A stretch of 64,000 nucleotides of DNA from positions 62,001 to 126,000 of the forward strand of contig OZ025831.1 in assembly GCA_964019425.1 (NCBI GenBank), in the 5' to 3' direction. Every line of letters begins with the position of its first letter. Within the stretch, counting starts at the first letter, position 1. The translations under genes were made by a program, and so were the position numbers. The notes under the pieces were generated by a model that had not been told where the DNA came from, did no database searches, and was given only the letters and a program-made list of their open reading frames with translations. Origin of the DNA: Flectonema sp. DT1601 (lineage: Eukaryota > Euglenozoa > Diplonemea > Diplonemida > Diplonemidae). Below are positions 32,299 to 42,354 of this stretch, one piece after another.

Positions 32299-35200
32299 TT
32301 ATTTATGTTCAACAAGTGGTACCCCTTCGTTGTCAATGGACTCATCAGAGTCACTGTACACAGGAGGAGAAATTGCACCGATACCAACCGGTGATGAAAG
32401 ACCAGAAATACCAAACGGTGATGGCACTTCTGGAGGAGTGGCAGGTCTTGACGCTGGAGGTGAATGAAGTGCTTTAAATTTTGCGAGAACACCGACCTTA
32501 GTACTTCTTGTGATTAAAGTATTCCAAACTTTATTATGACGTGCTTTGGTCATGTTTATAAATTTACTGCGACCGACAGGTCCGAAGTACATTAAATAAG
32601 AAAACAGATCCAACCGAAGTCGTTTTGCATTCATCCTCGATATGATCTTTATTGCGTAAGCTCCTTCGACTATTGATCCGATTGCTCTCTTCTTTGATTC
32701 AGAATTCCGAGATACGAAAGCTTGAGCATCATAATTATCAAATAGTCTGCAGACTTGAGCAGGTTTTAGTTTTATTCTTCCTCTTATAGTATCAATAGCG
32801 TCGTTAAGAATAAGCCATTCACCCCATTCTGTTTGTCCTTTTGGTAGCTTATCAAGATATCTGACTAGAACCTTTCCGCATATTGTTGTGCTCAAGTATG
32901 CGCAGACCTCTTCAACCAAAACTTTAAGTTGTAGTTCAGATAACATCCGTAAATCATTAACAAGAGAATCGTACTCACCAGCTTGAGATTGACTATCTGT
33001 GAGATGTCCTTTTTGTGATGCAATTTTCAGGAAGTGAACTCTCCACAATCCAGGTTTTTTAAAACTCTTCGGAGGGGTTCGAACCTTGGCGAATGGATCA
33101 TTAAAGATCGGTCTCGATGAAAGTTTTCTCTCCAACCAATCTTGGGCTTGTTCCATTCCAGGAGATGTAATTTGATCACAGATGTTTTCCTCTCCATTGC
33201 TGAGGTAGATTTCATAAATAAGAATACAAAGACGTCGACGGTTACTGCTGCCAGTTAGGACATCACGAATATCGAACATTGTTAACCTTGAAGCGATGTC
33301 GTGGAATATTCTTAGAGGACTCTCCACAGTCAGTTCTATAAGCAACTGTGCCATAACTTGCATAAATAATGACCCATCTTGTTCACACATCGTCGTGAGT
33401 GGAGCTGTTGCAACTGACGAATTATGTGAAGTGAACAATTGAAGTATCTCTTCAGGTTTTTTTAATAAACCAAACTCATCGTAGTAGACCTTTTGAATTT
33501 CCAAAGTGTCCAAAGCAAAAAACATATTTGCGATGTATAATCTGCTTTCTGGTGAAGCAAAAGCACCGTAGAGAGAATCAGCAGACACTCCTTTGCTAAC
33601 TCCAGCACTGATGGAAGCATTCTCGAATGATATGGAGAGCGCTCGATCACCTGCATATAATTCTATTGTCGTGAGTAGTTTTATGAGAAGTTGATGTATT
33701 TCTGTTTCTGGCATGTTAGCGTCTCTCGCTGCGTTTTTTAAATCATGCAGACCTTCGGCTACTTCTATTGAACTGGAAATCTTATCAATAACTTCATCCG
33801 ATATTTGAGTATTTTTCTTAATCTGATTCGTATTAACAGCTCCTACTGCGAATACTAAGTTGTCAATAAATTCTGGATCCCAATCTTCAACAACAGAGTT
33901 TAATTGAGGTAAGTCCAATTCTTTCATTTCGCCTCGTAGTTTGGAGTACACTTGAAGAGGATATGATCTGCTTGATAAAGCCATCATGTTTTCTATTAAT
34001 TCGCACAGCTGATCTTTTCCTAATAATTCTAAATGTTGTTGTAGAGACTTATATTCCAACATTTTAAAAATATCCGCAGCTGATAAAGCAGTCACGTCAA
34101 CGAGTTGTTCTCCTTCACCATCGTTCATTGACATTCTGAATTCTCGGATTCGAGTTACGAGTTTTTCTGCTTCAGCATATGGGATGGTTGACCTTACGTC
34201 AAAGGAATGAATTTCATCAGCTGCTCTGTCTACAAGTCTTGATGCGTATGTATTGGATAGTCTACTTTGAATTGTCGATAAGAAGAATCGAAGCTCATTC
34301 TCATGCATCGCAGACAACACTTTATCAACTGAATCATCATAAACACTTGAAACTTTTATTTTACGAACAAGTAACCCTCTTGACATTCTATTTATTGTAA
34401 CTTGATCTAACAAAGCAATCGACAGAACCAATCGTTCTCTCAATTCTCGATCTCCATGATGAGGGTTGAATATAACTTTATCAGATCTCTTTTTAATCTG
34501 TTTATCAAATGAAGCATGTTTTAATCTGAATGTTCTACTGGTGGGGGTTCCAAGCATAATCTTCATCATGTATTTTTGAATTTGAAGAGGACTTATAAAT
34601 TGTAATTTCTTTGCGATTCCTGGAAAGTCAGAAAGCAACTGTTCCTTTGATAGTAGCGTCATCCTACCTTCTGAAATACACTTTTCCATTGAGCTTAGTT
34701 TCCCCCAAAGACGTACACGTGTTTCACTGTTCTGCATTAGCTCTTCAACGTCTAAATCAGCAATCAGTTCTGAAATACTTTCAAGAAGCATCACAGCAAG
34801 ATGATCCGTGTCTGTATCAACATTAACTTTAGAAACAGCCCAAAGCTTACTAGCCGCTTGTCTTAAACAAAGTCTCTTGTTAGGAGCAAGTTCCCTAAAC
34901 AATTCTTTCACTCCAGGTTCCTTTATAATATTAACAAGACTATTACTGTCGAGGGTAAGGACTCCTTCTGTGTGAGCTAATCCTCTCATTTCAGAAATAA
35001 ACAACTCAGCTTGATATAGAGTTCTTTCTAAACAGCTTTTTGGAACTAACTGATCCCTCGTAAGACGATTTCTATCAGCAGCAGGGAGGTGTTCAAAATG
35101 TTTTATCTGACAAAAATATGCAGTTAGGTGTTCAGTAGCTAAGGCTTTGCAAACTTCATAAAGACTGCGGGTGCTCATATTTGAGACTTTGCTGTAGAAT

Positions 35201-38200
35201 TCAGGATGTGGTTCCGATGCGTGAAGTATCATCCAGCGGTTGAGAGACTTCTTACAAGAATCTTTAACTAACGCTTTTAAAAGTTTCTCTCTCGTATCCT
35301 GGTGTTGGACTACTCTTAGTAGAGGAATTGGTATTCTCTGTACTGTTGGAATTAGCTCTGTGGGTTCTGGTTTTGTTGTATTCTTTTGTTGTTCAGGTGG
35401 TGGTGGTGGCGCTGTTGTATCATTCTTAGGAAGACAGATCCCCATATCTGCCAGTTTTTTCATCGTATCAGCAACAGCCTTCCCATTGCTTCCTTCAGGA
35501 TTTTGAATCGCTGTGAGCAACTTTTGAGGTGTTAAATCTTCAAGTTCGAGTCCGTGCTTGGTTCCAATTTCGCGTAATCTGTCTGCTTCTTGCACCTCCG
35601 GATCAGTTTTTTTGTCCTTTGAAGTTTCCTTGGTGTTTCCATCATCGTTATTTACTCCCTGAATGATATTTCCCCAAATCAGTTCCTGTCCAAGAATGTA
35701 TGTTTCGGTGTCGGAGACGAGAGTATCTCGATTTTTTTTCTTGTCGGCATCGGCGCCTTGCCCAGCCCACCAAACGATGACTTGGTTGAGATTGTTAATA
35801 GAAATGTTTAAATTCTTCTGAACGAATTCAAGTCTCGTAAAATCTAACCATCTATTTAGTGATGTAGCTAAAGCTGTTGTAAGAGCTACCCATGCTTGCA
35901 TGTATCCAAGACCATAAGAAGCAACAGCAGCGAATAATGTTCCACAAGCACTAAAAACATTAACTGCAACGGTACTTAGGAAGAGGCTGAATGCTTGCTT
36001 GCGAGTACGTACTTCAAGTTCGCTGATTTTTGTTTCCAATCGAACTCTTTTATATTGATCAGGCCCAAGTTCAGTAAACCCATCATCACCATTTCTTCGA
36101 ATATTACGAGGAGGAAGTGGTCCAGTGTATTGATAAAGTGTAACTGCAGCAACTTCTGAATGTGATAAGCCATCAGTCAGTTCTTGTGTCCTTTGCTGAA
36201 GTAATTCTTCTCTTGAACCTGCTACGACACTTTGTTCTTTACCGTTGCCTTCTTTTTTAAATTCTGTTTTTCCAGATTCAGCTTGTTTCTTATTCTTATC
36301 TGAGGTAATCTGTTTCCCAGTACTCGCATATTCTAAAGTCCTAGTTCGGTACTTGTAGATTTCTGACAATAGAACTTCCGCTGCTGAATGTAGTTTCACC
36401 CACTTTGGACCTGCATTGTCTTTGTTTGCGATCGCTTGAACAAATGTATTAATAATTGGCAAGGCAATAACAGACCATCGCAGTACAAGCCACGCGATCT
36501 CTTTAGGAGTTAAGTCTTGTGGTAAGGCTGGAGGTGCACCAGAATTACCTTGATGCGACCAAATAAGAAGTAGAAATGTTTGTACAACAGACACAGCTGT
36601 CGTAAGGATTCCGAGTACAACGATACTTCTGTTGAAGTTTAAATATCTCGCTCGTTGGACTTCAGCATTAGAAGACCAGAGAGAGTAAAGATGCCATGAC
36701 TTCTCAAGGATTTCATTTCCTTTGAGACAATTTTCAATTTTTCTGACGAATTCATTTGTTTTTGTATTCTTACGAATCACCTCAACGTGTCCGTTGACGA
36801 TGATGTCTGCAGTCATGCTGTCGATTCCACTTAGAAACTGACGATAATCATCAAGACCTGCCTCACCTCTGTCACGTTCTCTGACAATCTGTTTGACTTT
36901 TAGTATCGTTTTTGACAGGGCGTCGGCATAGCCTCCGCTGCCTTCAACTGTTAGAATGGGCCATCGTTTGTGAATGTGTTGTATAATTGAATATTTTTGA
37001 GTTTGTCCTCCCCCAATAAGTATTGTTACTACTGGGATGCCAGACCTCCTCGGAGGAGGTGCTTTCACTAAACGAGTCTGATCTGTTTCTGGATTGAATC
37101 CACGAGATAACGTATCCATCAGAGTTGTTTGAAAACGAGAACACTCCTGCATTGTTGGTTTCTTTATAATTGGTGTTGCAATAAATGATAACAATTCGAG
37201 GTATTTCTTATCTGGAACATGAGGTTTTAACATATTGTATCGAATACGTTGATCTCCACGTTGAGCATGCTGAAAGTCAAACTGACCACAGACACACTTT
37301 GATATTTCAAGAGGACCCAACTGCCATCCACACTCACATATTCGAGTGCACTTTTTCCATACTTCTGATCCGAGTTTACTTTTTAAAGCTGCCGTTTGTT
37401 CCAAGTCGAGAGCGAATCGCGCTGCTCTCCGATCGTCACCAACCTTTCCTTCAATACGTTCTTTAAATTCCTCAATAAAGATCCGACAATGCCTGGGTCT
37501 ATGAATAGGTACTTCACCAGGATCACTTACAAGATGACCTTCAACTATTGGTTCATATTTCTTGTTGACGTGACTACAACGGAAACCTGTACAGCGAATC
37601 TTCTTAGCCCAGCGCTCACGTAGCGGTGCGAGTAGTTTCTCAGTCTCCTCTTCGGCTTTTGCAAGTCGATCTTTGAGACCATCTTCTTTTAACTCATTAA
37701 GAGGTGTCTTGATTCGATCTGAAGACACAGCTGGTGCTTCCAATTCAACGTCAGGTTTGGTTGAGCGCTGTAGTACAACATGATGAGTGAAGAATTTATT
37801 TAAACTGTTTTCAGGTTTTACAACAACCTCCTTAGTTGCGAGAGATACATCCCAGGGACTTACCCCAATTAAGAGAGTCTTACTAGGTCTGATTTCAGAT
37901 GTTTGTACACCTCCACCAACACCCTTGTCTTGAATAGCAATAACACCATTAGCAAGGTGGACTGATATCTTACTGTTACCAGGTGCTAAAATGCACGATT
38001 CAGTTCTGTTTGCTGCGTCTACTACACCCCGAGATAAATATTGCTGAAATAATAAAATTGATTCCCTCGCTGACAACTCTGTAAGTCTATCGTCGTCAAT
38101 TAATGAAGCTGAAGGATTGTTGTCGAGGGCGGTTTCTTTCTTTTCTTGTTCAGTTTTTATTCTTCTGACTAAGTCACCAGCTTTGAACCTCGCAGACTCA

Positions 38201-38784
38201 TCAACAAGATAAGCCAAGTCATCATCATCACTATCATGGGGTTTATCATGAAAGTCTAAGGGTACTTCAGGGAAGGTACCACTAACTTGAATTAAACCTT
38301 TAGGTTGTACGTCATAACGTTTGTTTAGAGCTCGTTGTCCTCGCTGGCCGATTTCACTTGGATCGACTTCTTCATTCGTGTCTGTGTAGAGCCAACTTCC
38401 AGACCTGCTATTATAGTAAACTGGTAGTATTCCTTTGTGTACAGCGTGACCTTCTATTACTCCAAGTCTTCGTAGAACGCTGTCAGGGTGAGATCGGGTG
38501 TCGCATAAGACAGTGACAGGTGCCCATGTTGCTTCAGGGATGTCTGTAAAGAAGATTTCAACTTCATCATTCTCTCTCTTCCCTCCGAGTTCACCTGCCA
38601 CTTTCATTAACGATCCGATATTCTCTGATATCCAGTAACCTGCTTCTTGTGTCTTGTGTTGTGTTGAAGCGAGAACTCCCTTAGCCATCGCTGCCACTTC
38701 CATGAACCCATGTTCTGCTTTAGCTGCAAGGTGTACGACTGCATGTTTCTTTTCTTTTTTTTCTTCTTCTTCACTATCACTCAT
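32299..38784 (-). CDS. Giant SLOG (LSDAT)-SLATT membrane protein
   Basis: About 2,161 residues from ATG 38782-38784 (MSDSEEEEKKEKKH). A longer open frame adds 87 residues but crosses a Lys homopolymer, and an excellent acceptor (TTATTCCCCTTCTCCAACCAG) ends four bases before this ATG. The N-terminal 550 residues are unassigned and include a Cys-rich patch (RICECGWQLGPLEISKCVCG). A SLOG fold of the LSDAT/TRPM type follows at about 575-690 (VTILIGGG, then WPILTVEGSGGYADALSK, like TRPM's CDGSGRASDLL). A SLATT-type two-helix membrane unit begins near 700 (LEKSWHLYSLWSSNAEVQRA, then RSIVVLGILTTAVSVVQTFL). A second two-span unit lies at about 918-1010. The remaining 1,150 residues are helical and unassigned. 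SLOG domains bind nucleotides and SLATT is a predicted pore-forming effector; the coupling here is inferred. Confidence 0.82.
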   Translation of the reverse strand: MSDSEEEEKKEKKHAVVHLAAKAEHGFMEVAAMAKGVLASTQHKTQEAGYWISENIGSLMKVAGELGGKRENDEVEIFFTDIPEATWAPVTVLCDTRSHPDSVLRRLGVIEGHAVHKGILPVYYNSRSGSWLYTDTNEEVDPSEIGQRGQRALNKRYDVQPKGLIQVSGTFPEVPLDFHDKPHDSDDDDLAYLVDESARFKAGDLVRRIKTEQEKKETALDNNPSASLIDDDRLTELSARESILLFQQYLSRGVVDAANRTESCILAPGNSKISVHLANGVIAIQDKGVGGGVQTSEIRPSKTLLIGVSPWDVSLATKEVVVKPENSLNKFFTHHVVLQRSTKPDVELEAPAVSSDRIKTPLNELKEDGLKDRLAKAEEETEKLLAPLRERWAKKIRCTGFRCSHVNKKYEPIVEGHLVSDPGEVPIHRPRHCRIFIEEFKERIEGKVGDDRRAARFALDLEQTAALKSKLGSEVWKKCTRICECGWQLGPLEISKCVCGQFDFQHAQRGDQRIRYNMLKPHVPDKKYLELLSFIATPIIKKPTMQECSRFQTTLMDTLSRGFNPETDQTRLVKAPPPRRSGIPVVTILIGGGQTQKYSIIQHIHKRWPILTVEGSGGYADALSKTILKVKQIVRERDRGEAGLDDYRQFLSGIDSMTADIIVNGHVEVIRKNTKTNEFVRKIENCLKGNEILEKSWHLYSLWSSNAEVQRARYLNFNRSIVVLGILTTAVSVVQTFLLLIWSHQGNSGAPPALPQDLTPKEIAWLVLRWSVIALPIINTFVQAIANKDNAGPKWVKLHSAAEVLLSEIYKYRTRTLEYASTGKQITSDKNKKQAESGKTEFKKEGNGKEQSVVAGSREELLQQRTQELTDGLSHSEVAAVTLYQYTGPLPPRNIRRNGDDGFTELGPDQYKRVRLETKISELEVRTRKQAFSLFLSTVAVNVFSACGTLFAAVASYGLGYMQAWVALTTALATSLNRWLDFTRLEFVQKNLNISINNLNQVIVWWAGQGADADKKKNRDTLVSDTETYILGQELIWGNIIQGVNNDDGNTKETSKDKKTDPEVQEADRLREIGTKHGLELEDLTPQKLLTAIQNPEGSNGKAVADTMKKLADMGICLPKNDTTAPPPPPEQQKNTTKPEPTELIPTVQRIPIPLLRVVQHQDTREKLLKALVKDSCKKSLNRWMILHASEPHPEFYSKVSNMSTRSLYEVCKALATEHLTAYFCQIKHFEHLPAADRNRLTRDQLVPKSCLERTLYQAELFISEMRGLAHTEGVLTLDSNSLVNIIKEPGVKELFRELAPNKRLCLRQAASKLWAVSKVNVDTDTDHLAVMLLESISELIADLDVEELMQNSETRVRLWGKLSSMEKCISEGRMTLLSKEQLLSDFPGIAKKLQFISPLQIQKYMMKIMLGTPTSRTFRLKHASFDKQIKKRSDKVIFNPHHGDRELRERLVLSIALLDQVTINRMSRGLLVRKIKVSSVYDDSVDKVLSAMHENELRFFLSTIQSRLSNTYASRLVDRAADEIHSFDVRSTIPYAEAEKLVTRIREFRMSMNDGEGEQLVDVTALSAADIFKMLEYKSLQQHLELLGKDQLCELIENMMALSSRSYPLQVYSKLRGEMKELDLPQLNSVVEDWDPEFIDNLVFAVGAVNTNQIKKNTQISDEVIDKISSSIEVAEGLHDLKNAARDANMPETEIHQLLIKLLTTIELYAGDRALSISFENASISAGVSKGVSADSLYGAFASPESRLYIANMFFALDTLEIQKVYYDEFGLLKKPEEILQLFTSHNSSVATAPLTTMCEQDGSLFMQVMAQLLIELTVESPLRIFHDIASRLTMFDIRDVLTGSSNRRRLCILIYEIYLSNGEENICDQITSPGMEQAQDWLERKLSSRPIFNDPFAKVRTPPKSFKKPGLWRVHFLKIASQKGHLTDSQSQAGEYDSLVNDLRMLSELQLKVLVEEVCAYLSTTICGKVLVRYLDKLPKGQTEWGEWLILNDAIDTIRGRIKLKPAQVCRLFDNYDAQAFVSRNSESKKRAIGSIVEGAYAIKIISRMNAKRLRLDLFSYLMYFGPVGRSKFINMTKARHNKVWNTLITRSTKVGVLAKFKALHSPPASRPATPPEVPSPFGISGLSSPVGIGAISPPVYSDSDESIDNEGVPLVEHK

Positions 38785-39510
38785 AGTGCTGGTTGGAGAA
38801 GGGGAATAAGAAATTAAGAAAACAAAAAAAAATAACAACCAACCAATAGAATCCGTAAAGGTGTAACTACGTAAACCCAATTGGACAGACAAGTGTAAAC
38901 CGAACGATAAAGGTACAAGAGCAACAATATTTTTTTTTTTTTTTTTTTTTTTTTCAATAAACCTATTTATACCAGACAGAAGATGTACGAACTTGATAAG
39001 TATATCCGTCTTCTCGACAACTTCCATTTCGAGCTCCTCTGGCAATGAATTGGAGAGCTGGTGTACCAGCTGCCTGTTATGAAGTTTATTATTATTTACA
39101 AAATGTCAATAGTCGTCTCACTGACATGTAAAACATACGTCTCGAAAGAACTTTTGCTTACACAGAGAAGGATCTTTGTAGCTTTCTTTAAACATTGTTG
39201 CCGAAACTTTCTTTACTCCCATTTATGTAATTAAATTGGTATTCGGCTGGTTAGAAAACAAAGAAAATAATTTATAACTAGGGAACCAACAAGAAAAAAA
39301 CAAAAAAAACAGTAAAAAGGATTTGTCTGAAACAGATGACCTGTTTTCTTAAATACGGAATAGAAAAAATTCCCTCCCTTGATAATCACATCCCAAATTG
39401 ATGTCATTCTAGTGGCGCACTAATAGAAAAAAGTGCAGCAAAACTACAAGAGAATTGACCTGAATAATTCTTATGAGTTAGAGTAAGATATTAAAAGTAT
39501 ACTAAGTTGT
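38785..39510. other. Intergenic, no gene seen
   Basis: Contains a poly-T run at about 38931-38954. The 5' open extension of the SLOG-SLATT frame (to 39045) is judged non-coding. Nothing else. Confidence 0.45.
38789..38815 (-). promoter_or_regulatory. Predicted 3' splice acceptor before SLOG-SLATT gene
   Basis: On the minus strand a strong pyrimidine tract ends in CCAACCAG, four bases before ATG. It argues that the 87 codons of open frame further upstream are not translated. Confidence 0.55.
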
Positions 39511-40620
39511 TTATTTCTTCATCATAAACCCTCCGTTGAACGGTGTGTCTGCAGACTTTGGAATCATTTTTCCTTCAAACCCAAATTCTTCACCCAATTT
39601 GAGGGAATCCACAACTACCTGAGAAAACACTTCCACAACAATAACAACACACCCGGAAGTTGCTTTCTCAAGAAGGGATCGGAAGAGTGAAAATGAAAGA
39701 GCACGAGACTCATGCAGACAATAACAAAATAAGAAAACATCTGTATCTTGAATATCAACAGAGAGAGCTGAGTTATCGGAGTCATTTAAAGGTTGTTGGA
39801 GGTCGCAGTGTTTAAATATTAATTCTGTGTTCAGTTCTTTTGACACAACTGGAGCGACGTTACTTACAATGGGTCCGAATCCTGGAGCGAAATCATAAAC
39901 ATTTGCCACAACTGACGGAGTCGTTGGTAGGAATGTCGCAAAAATACCGAACCCGACGGCATCGTTTCCAGGACCACCTCCGACAGACCCGACCTGATAT
40001 TTGTCTTTTACTGGAAATGAGTCGCCAAGTGAATTATATGCACTCAGTAATGCACAGCATGCTTCATCTGCTCGAGAGGCGTACTTGTCAATAGCATACG
40101 GAAGTTCGACACCTGTAAGGTGAGAAGCTGTCACTTCAGCTCTTACAGCAGAATTATAAAACAGTTTTAACTTCATCTCGTCTTCAGTTGTGTTTTCATG
40201 ATGACTCAATGATGATGATAACTGAGACCAAAGATCATTTATGATCTTAGCAGACTTGTCGAAACCCGATTCGTTTCTCTCAGCGCGTACTAACCTTCGC
40301 TTGTCTCTTGATTCCTCCTTTGCCTTTCTCTCTTTTAACTTTTTATAACTTCCTTCATCACCTACTTTGTCTGGTGCTTGTCCTCGTATACTTCCAAGTG
40401 GCTTTCCTTTCATGTTCCCTCTTTTTACGACTCCTCCGTTTGCTTGTGTCTCACCCAGATTTAGACCCAAGTCAATGACTTCTTTCTTTTGCTTTGGTTT
40501 TCTTGGTGCATTTGATTTTCTTGGGACTGTGTCAGCTGGAGGTTGGTTTCTTCTTGTATACAAATAGACTCCTAGTAACCCGATCAAAAAGGTGATTGCT
40601 ATCTGAAACAAGTAATTCAT
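39511..40620 (-). CDS. Membrane-anchored SAM methyltransferase-like protein
   Basis: About 369 residues from ATG 40618-40620 (MNYLFQIAITFLIGLLGVYLY), chosen because the N-terminal membrane anchor then starts at residue 1 and an acceptor (TTATATTCTCTCAG) lies 17 bases upstream. A long Lys/Arg-rich linker follows to about residue 150. The C-terminal half has a class I methyltransferase look: VGSVGGGPGNDAVGFGIF (glycine-rich motif I), then VYDFAPGFGPIV and an acidic strand ahead of FLFCYCLHES. It probably faces the cytosol from an internal membrane. The substrate is unknown; the methyltransferase call rests on the glycine motif and fold order, not on a named family. Confidence 0.62.
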   Translation of the reverse strand: MNYLFQIAITFLIGLLGVYLYTRRNQPPADTVPRKSNAPRKPKQKKEVIDLGLNLGETQANGGVVKRGNMKGKPLGSIRGQAPDKVGDEGSYKKLKERKAKEESRDKRRLVRAERNESGFDKSAKIINDLWSQLSSSLSHHENTTEDEMKLKLFYNSAVRAEVTASHLTGVELPYAIDKYASRADEACCALLSAYNSLGDSFPVKDKYQVGSVGGGPGNDAVGFGIFATFLPTTPSVVANVYDFAPGFGPIVSNVAPVVSKELNTELIFKHCDLQQPLNDSDNSALSVDIQDTDVFLFCYCLHESRALSFSLFRSLLEKATSGCVVIVVEVFSQVVVDSLKLGEEFGFEGKMIPKSADTPFNGGFMMKK

Positions 40621-40636
40621 TGTTAAAGATTTTATA

Positions 40637-40660
40637 CTGAGAGAATATAATAAAACACAA
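40637..40660 (-). promoter_or_regulatory. Predicted 3' splice acceptor before methyltransferase-like gene
   Basis: TTTTATTATATTCTCTCAG on the minus strand ends 16 bases before the ATG. Confidence 0.45.
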
Positions 40661-40864
40661 ACAGTAAAAAAAAAAGACAAATATAAAAAACCTACTTCAG
40701 AAAATGAAACAACGAAAGCGAGATATCCTCAACAGCGTGTGGGTAATAAGGATACTGTTCTCCGCAATAAAGAAATAGGTCTTATTAATAAACACAAATA
40801 GTTCACATTAACAACACAACACGCGGGAACAGATATAAAAAATGACCAAAACCACATCATTCGA

Positions 40865-41506
40865 TTAACTCTGATCAGGTATGATTATCTTTTTCCTATC
40901 ATCAGGTCTGTTATAAACATTCCAAAATGGAGGAAGGGATGCGATGGCTTCAGTCAGTGAGAGTGACACAGAAGATAGATTCCGAGATGACTTTTCAATC
41001 GATGTCAACGTTGACTTCGTCGACGATGACAACGACGGCAACTTTGAGAAAGAATCAAGAACACGAAGCTGATGATCAGTTATGTTTTTATATATTTCTT
41101 TAGTACCTGAATACATGTTCGAGTTGCACACACGCAACTTATTGAGATGCTGAGGTAGCGGAGCTCCGTTAGAGAACGTCTCAGCCAGTTCTACTACTCT
41201 CTCTTGTTTATCAGTACCTCTGAGGTTTAAAATAATACCCTCTCCCCAATCAGCTATACTGTCAAGTATTTTAGTGTTTTTATTTGTTTTGCTCGATTGT
41301 TTGTTGTTGTGGTTGGTTGATTTTTCAACGTTCTGTTCGGTTGTTTTGTGATCGTCAGCCGCAGTTGGGATATTAATTTCTTCCGTTACCTTCATTGGAG
41401 TTACGTCATCACCTTCTGACTCCTCTCCTTCAACTTCAATCCCGTGTTTTGTGTCAACAAATTCAACAACATCATCCTCGGGTTCTTCACCATCACAACA
41501 CTGCAT
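40865..41506 (-). CDS. Hypothetical protein with acidic N-terminus
   Basis: 213 residues. The first 50 are strongly acidic; then comes a polar Asn/Lys/Thr linker, and from about residue 80 a helical domain (IADWGEGIILNLRGTDKQ onward) with a Ser-rich stretch near the end. No family recognised. The length of the helical part and the absence of signal or spans suit a small cytosolic complex subunit, but this is a guess. An acceptor-like TTTTCTTTCAG lies about 30 bases upstream of the ATG, and the downstream gene starts 244 bases after the stop. Confidence 0.65.
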   Translation of the reverse strand: MQCCDGEEPEDDVVEFVDTKHGIEVEGEESEGDDVTPMKVTEEINIPTAADDHKTTEQNVEKSTNHNNKQSSKTNKNTKILDSIADWGEGIILNLRGTDKQERVVELAETFSNGAPLPQHLNKLRVCNSNMYSGTKEIYKNITDHQLRVLDSFSKLPSLSSSTKSTLTSIEKSSRNLSSVSLSLTEAIASLPPFWNVYNRPDDRKKIIIPDQS

Positions 41507-42354
41507 CTTAAATACTTAAGGGGAAGCTTTTATCTATCTGAAAGAAAACTAATAGTAACATAATTGTACAAATATTAATAAACTTCATGTGTGCAGGGAA
41601 GAAATATAGATGGGAAGGGGTGCGTAAGTGAAAGGTGAGGCAAGAGATACCAAAACAAGGATAGGATGGAAAAACTTGTATTAAAAAAAAGAAAAAAAAG
41701 TTTTTTTTTTTTTTCTACGACATATAAATACATAATATAAAAATACCCTCGCAAGCCTACTACGGGTGACTGAATTTTAATTATGACGATTCTTCCATAG
41801 CAGCTGCAGTACAGAGGTCACTAACAACTTCCATCACACTTCAAACAGCAACGAAGTGCTCAGAGTGAAGTGGATCGTCTCTCACACTCTTACCACCTGT
41901 CTTGAATGTCCCTCGAAATGAAAAGGACTATTTAAAAATGTAAATATCAACATAGCAAGAAGTCGTCAGAAGTGAATGGAAAAAAAAAAAAAAAAAAAAA
42001 AAAAAAGGAAAATAACCTTGACAAGGTTAAATTATAACACAGGAAGTATTGATTCGACTACCGAAATAACAAGATGTGTATAAATAAACACAAAAATAAA
42101 TAACTCATTCGAGTCATCAAGCGAGCTCTGCTATGCTGAATTAACATAACGAAAAAAACTAAAGTAGAGATACGAAAATATGAGACAGTGAGATTCAGAG
42201 AGGGGAATATTTTAGAACAAATCGTTTTTTTTTTTTTTTTTTGGGAAAAAGGAATGAGAAATGAAATTTTCTGTTTTTTTTTTTTTTTTTTTTTGTTTCT
42301 TAAATTATCACACAAAATAACAGCAAGCTGTTACAATTCCATTTCTAAGAATGG
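41507..42354. other. Intergenic, no gene seen
   Basis: Contains poly-A (41980-42006) and two poly-T runs (42223-42242 and 42274-42294). Small frames across these runs are homopolymer artefacts. Confidence 0.5.

Noticed and set aside
32019-32492. Long open frames of poly-Glu, poly-Arg and poly-Phe on both strands
   Set aside because: They are translations of the AGA microsatellite and adjacent poly-A, not genes.
38785-39045. 87-codon 5' extension of the SLOG-SLATT frame
   Set aside because: It crosses a Lys homopolymer and a hydrophobic low-complexity part, and a strong acceptor lies just before the downstream ATG.
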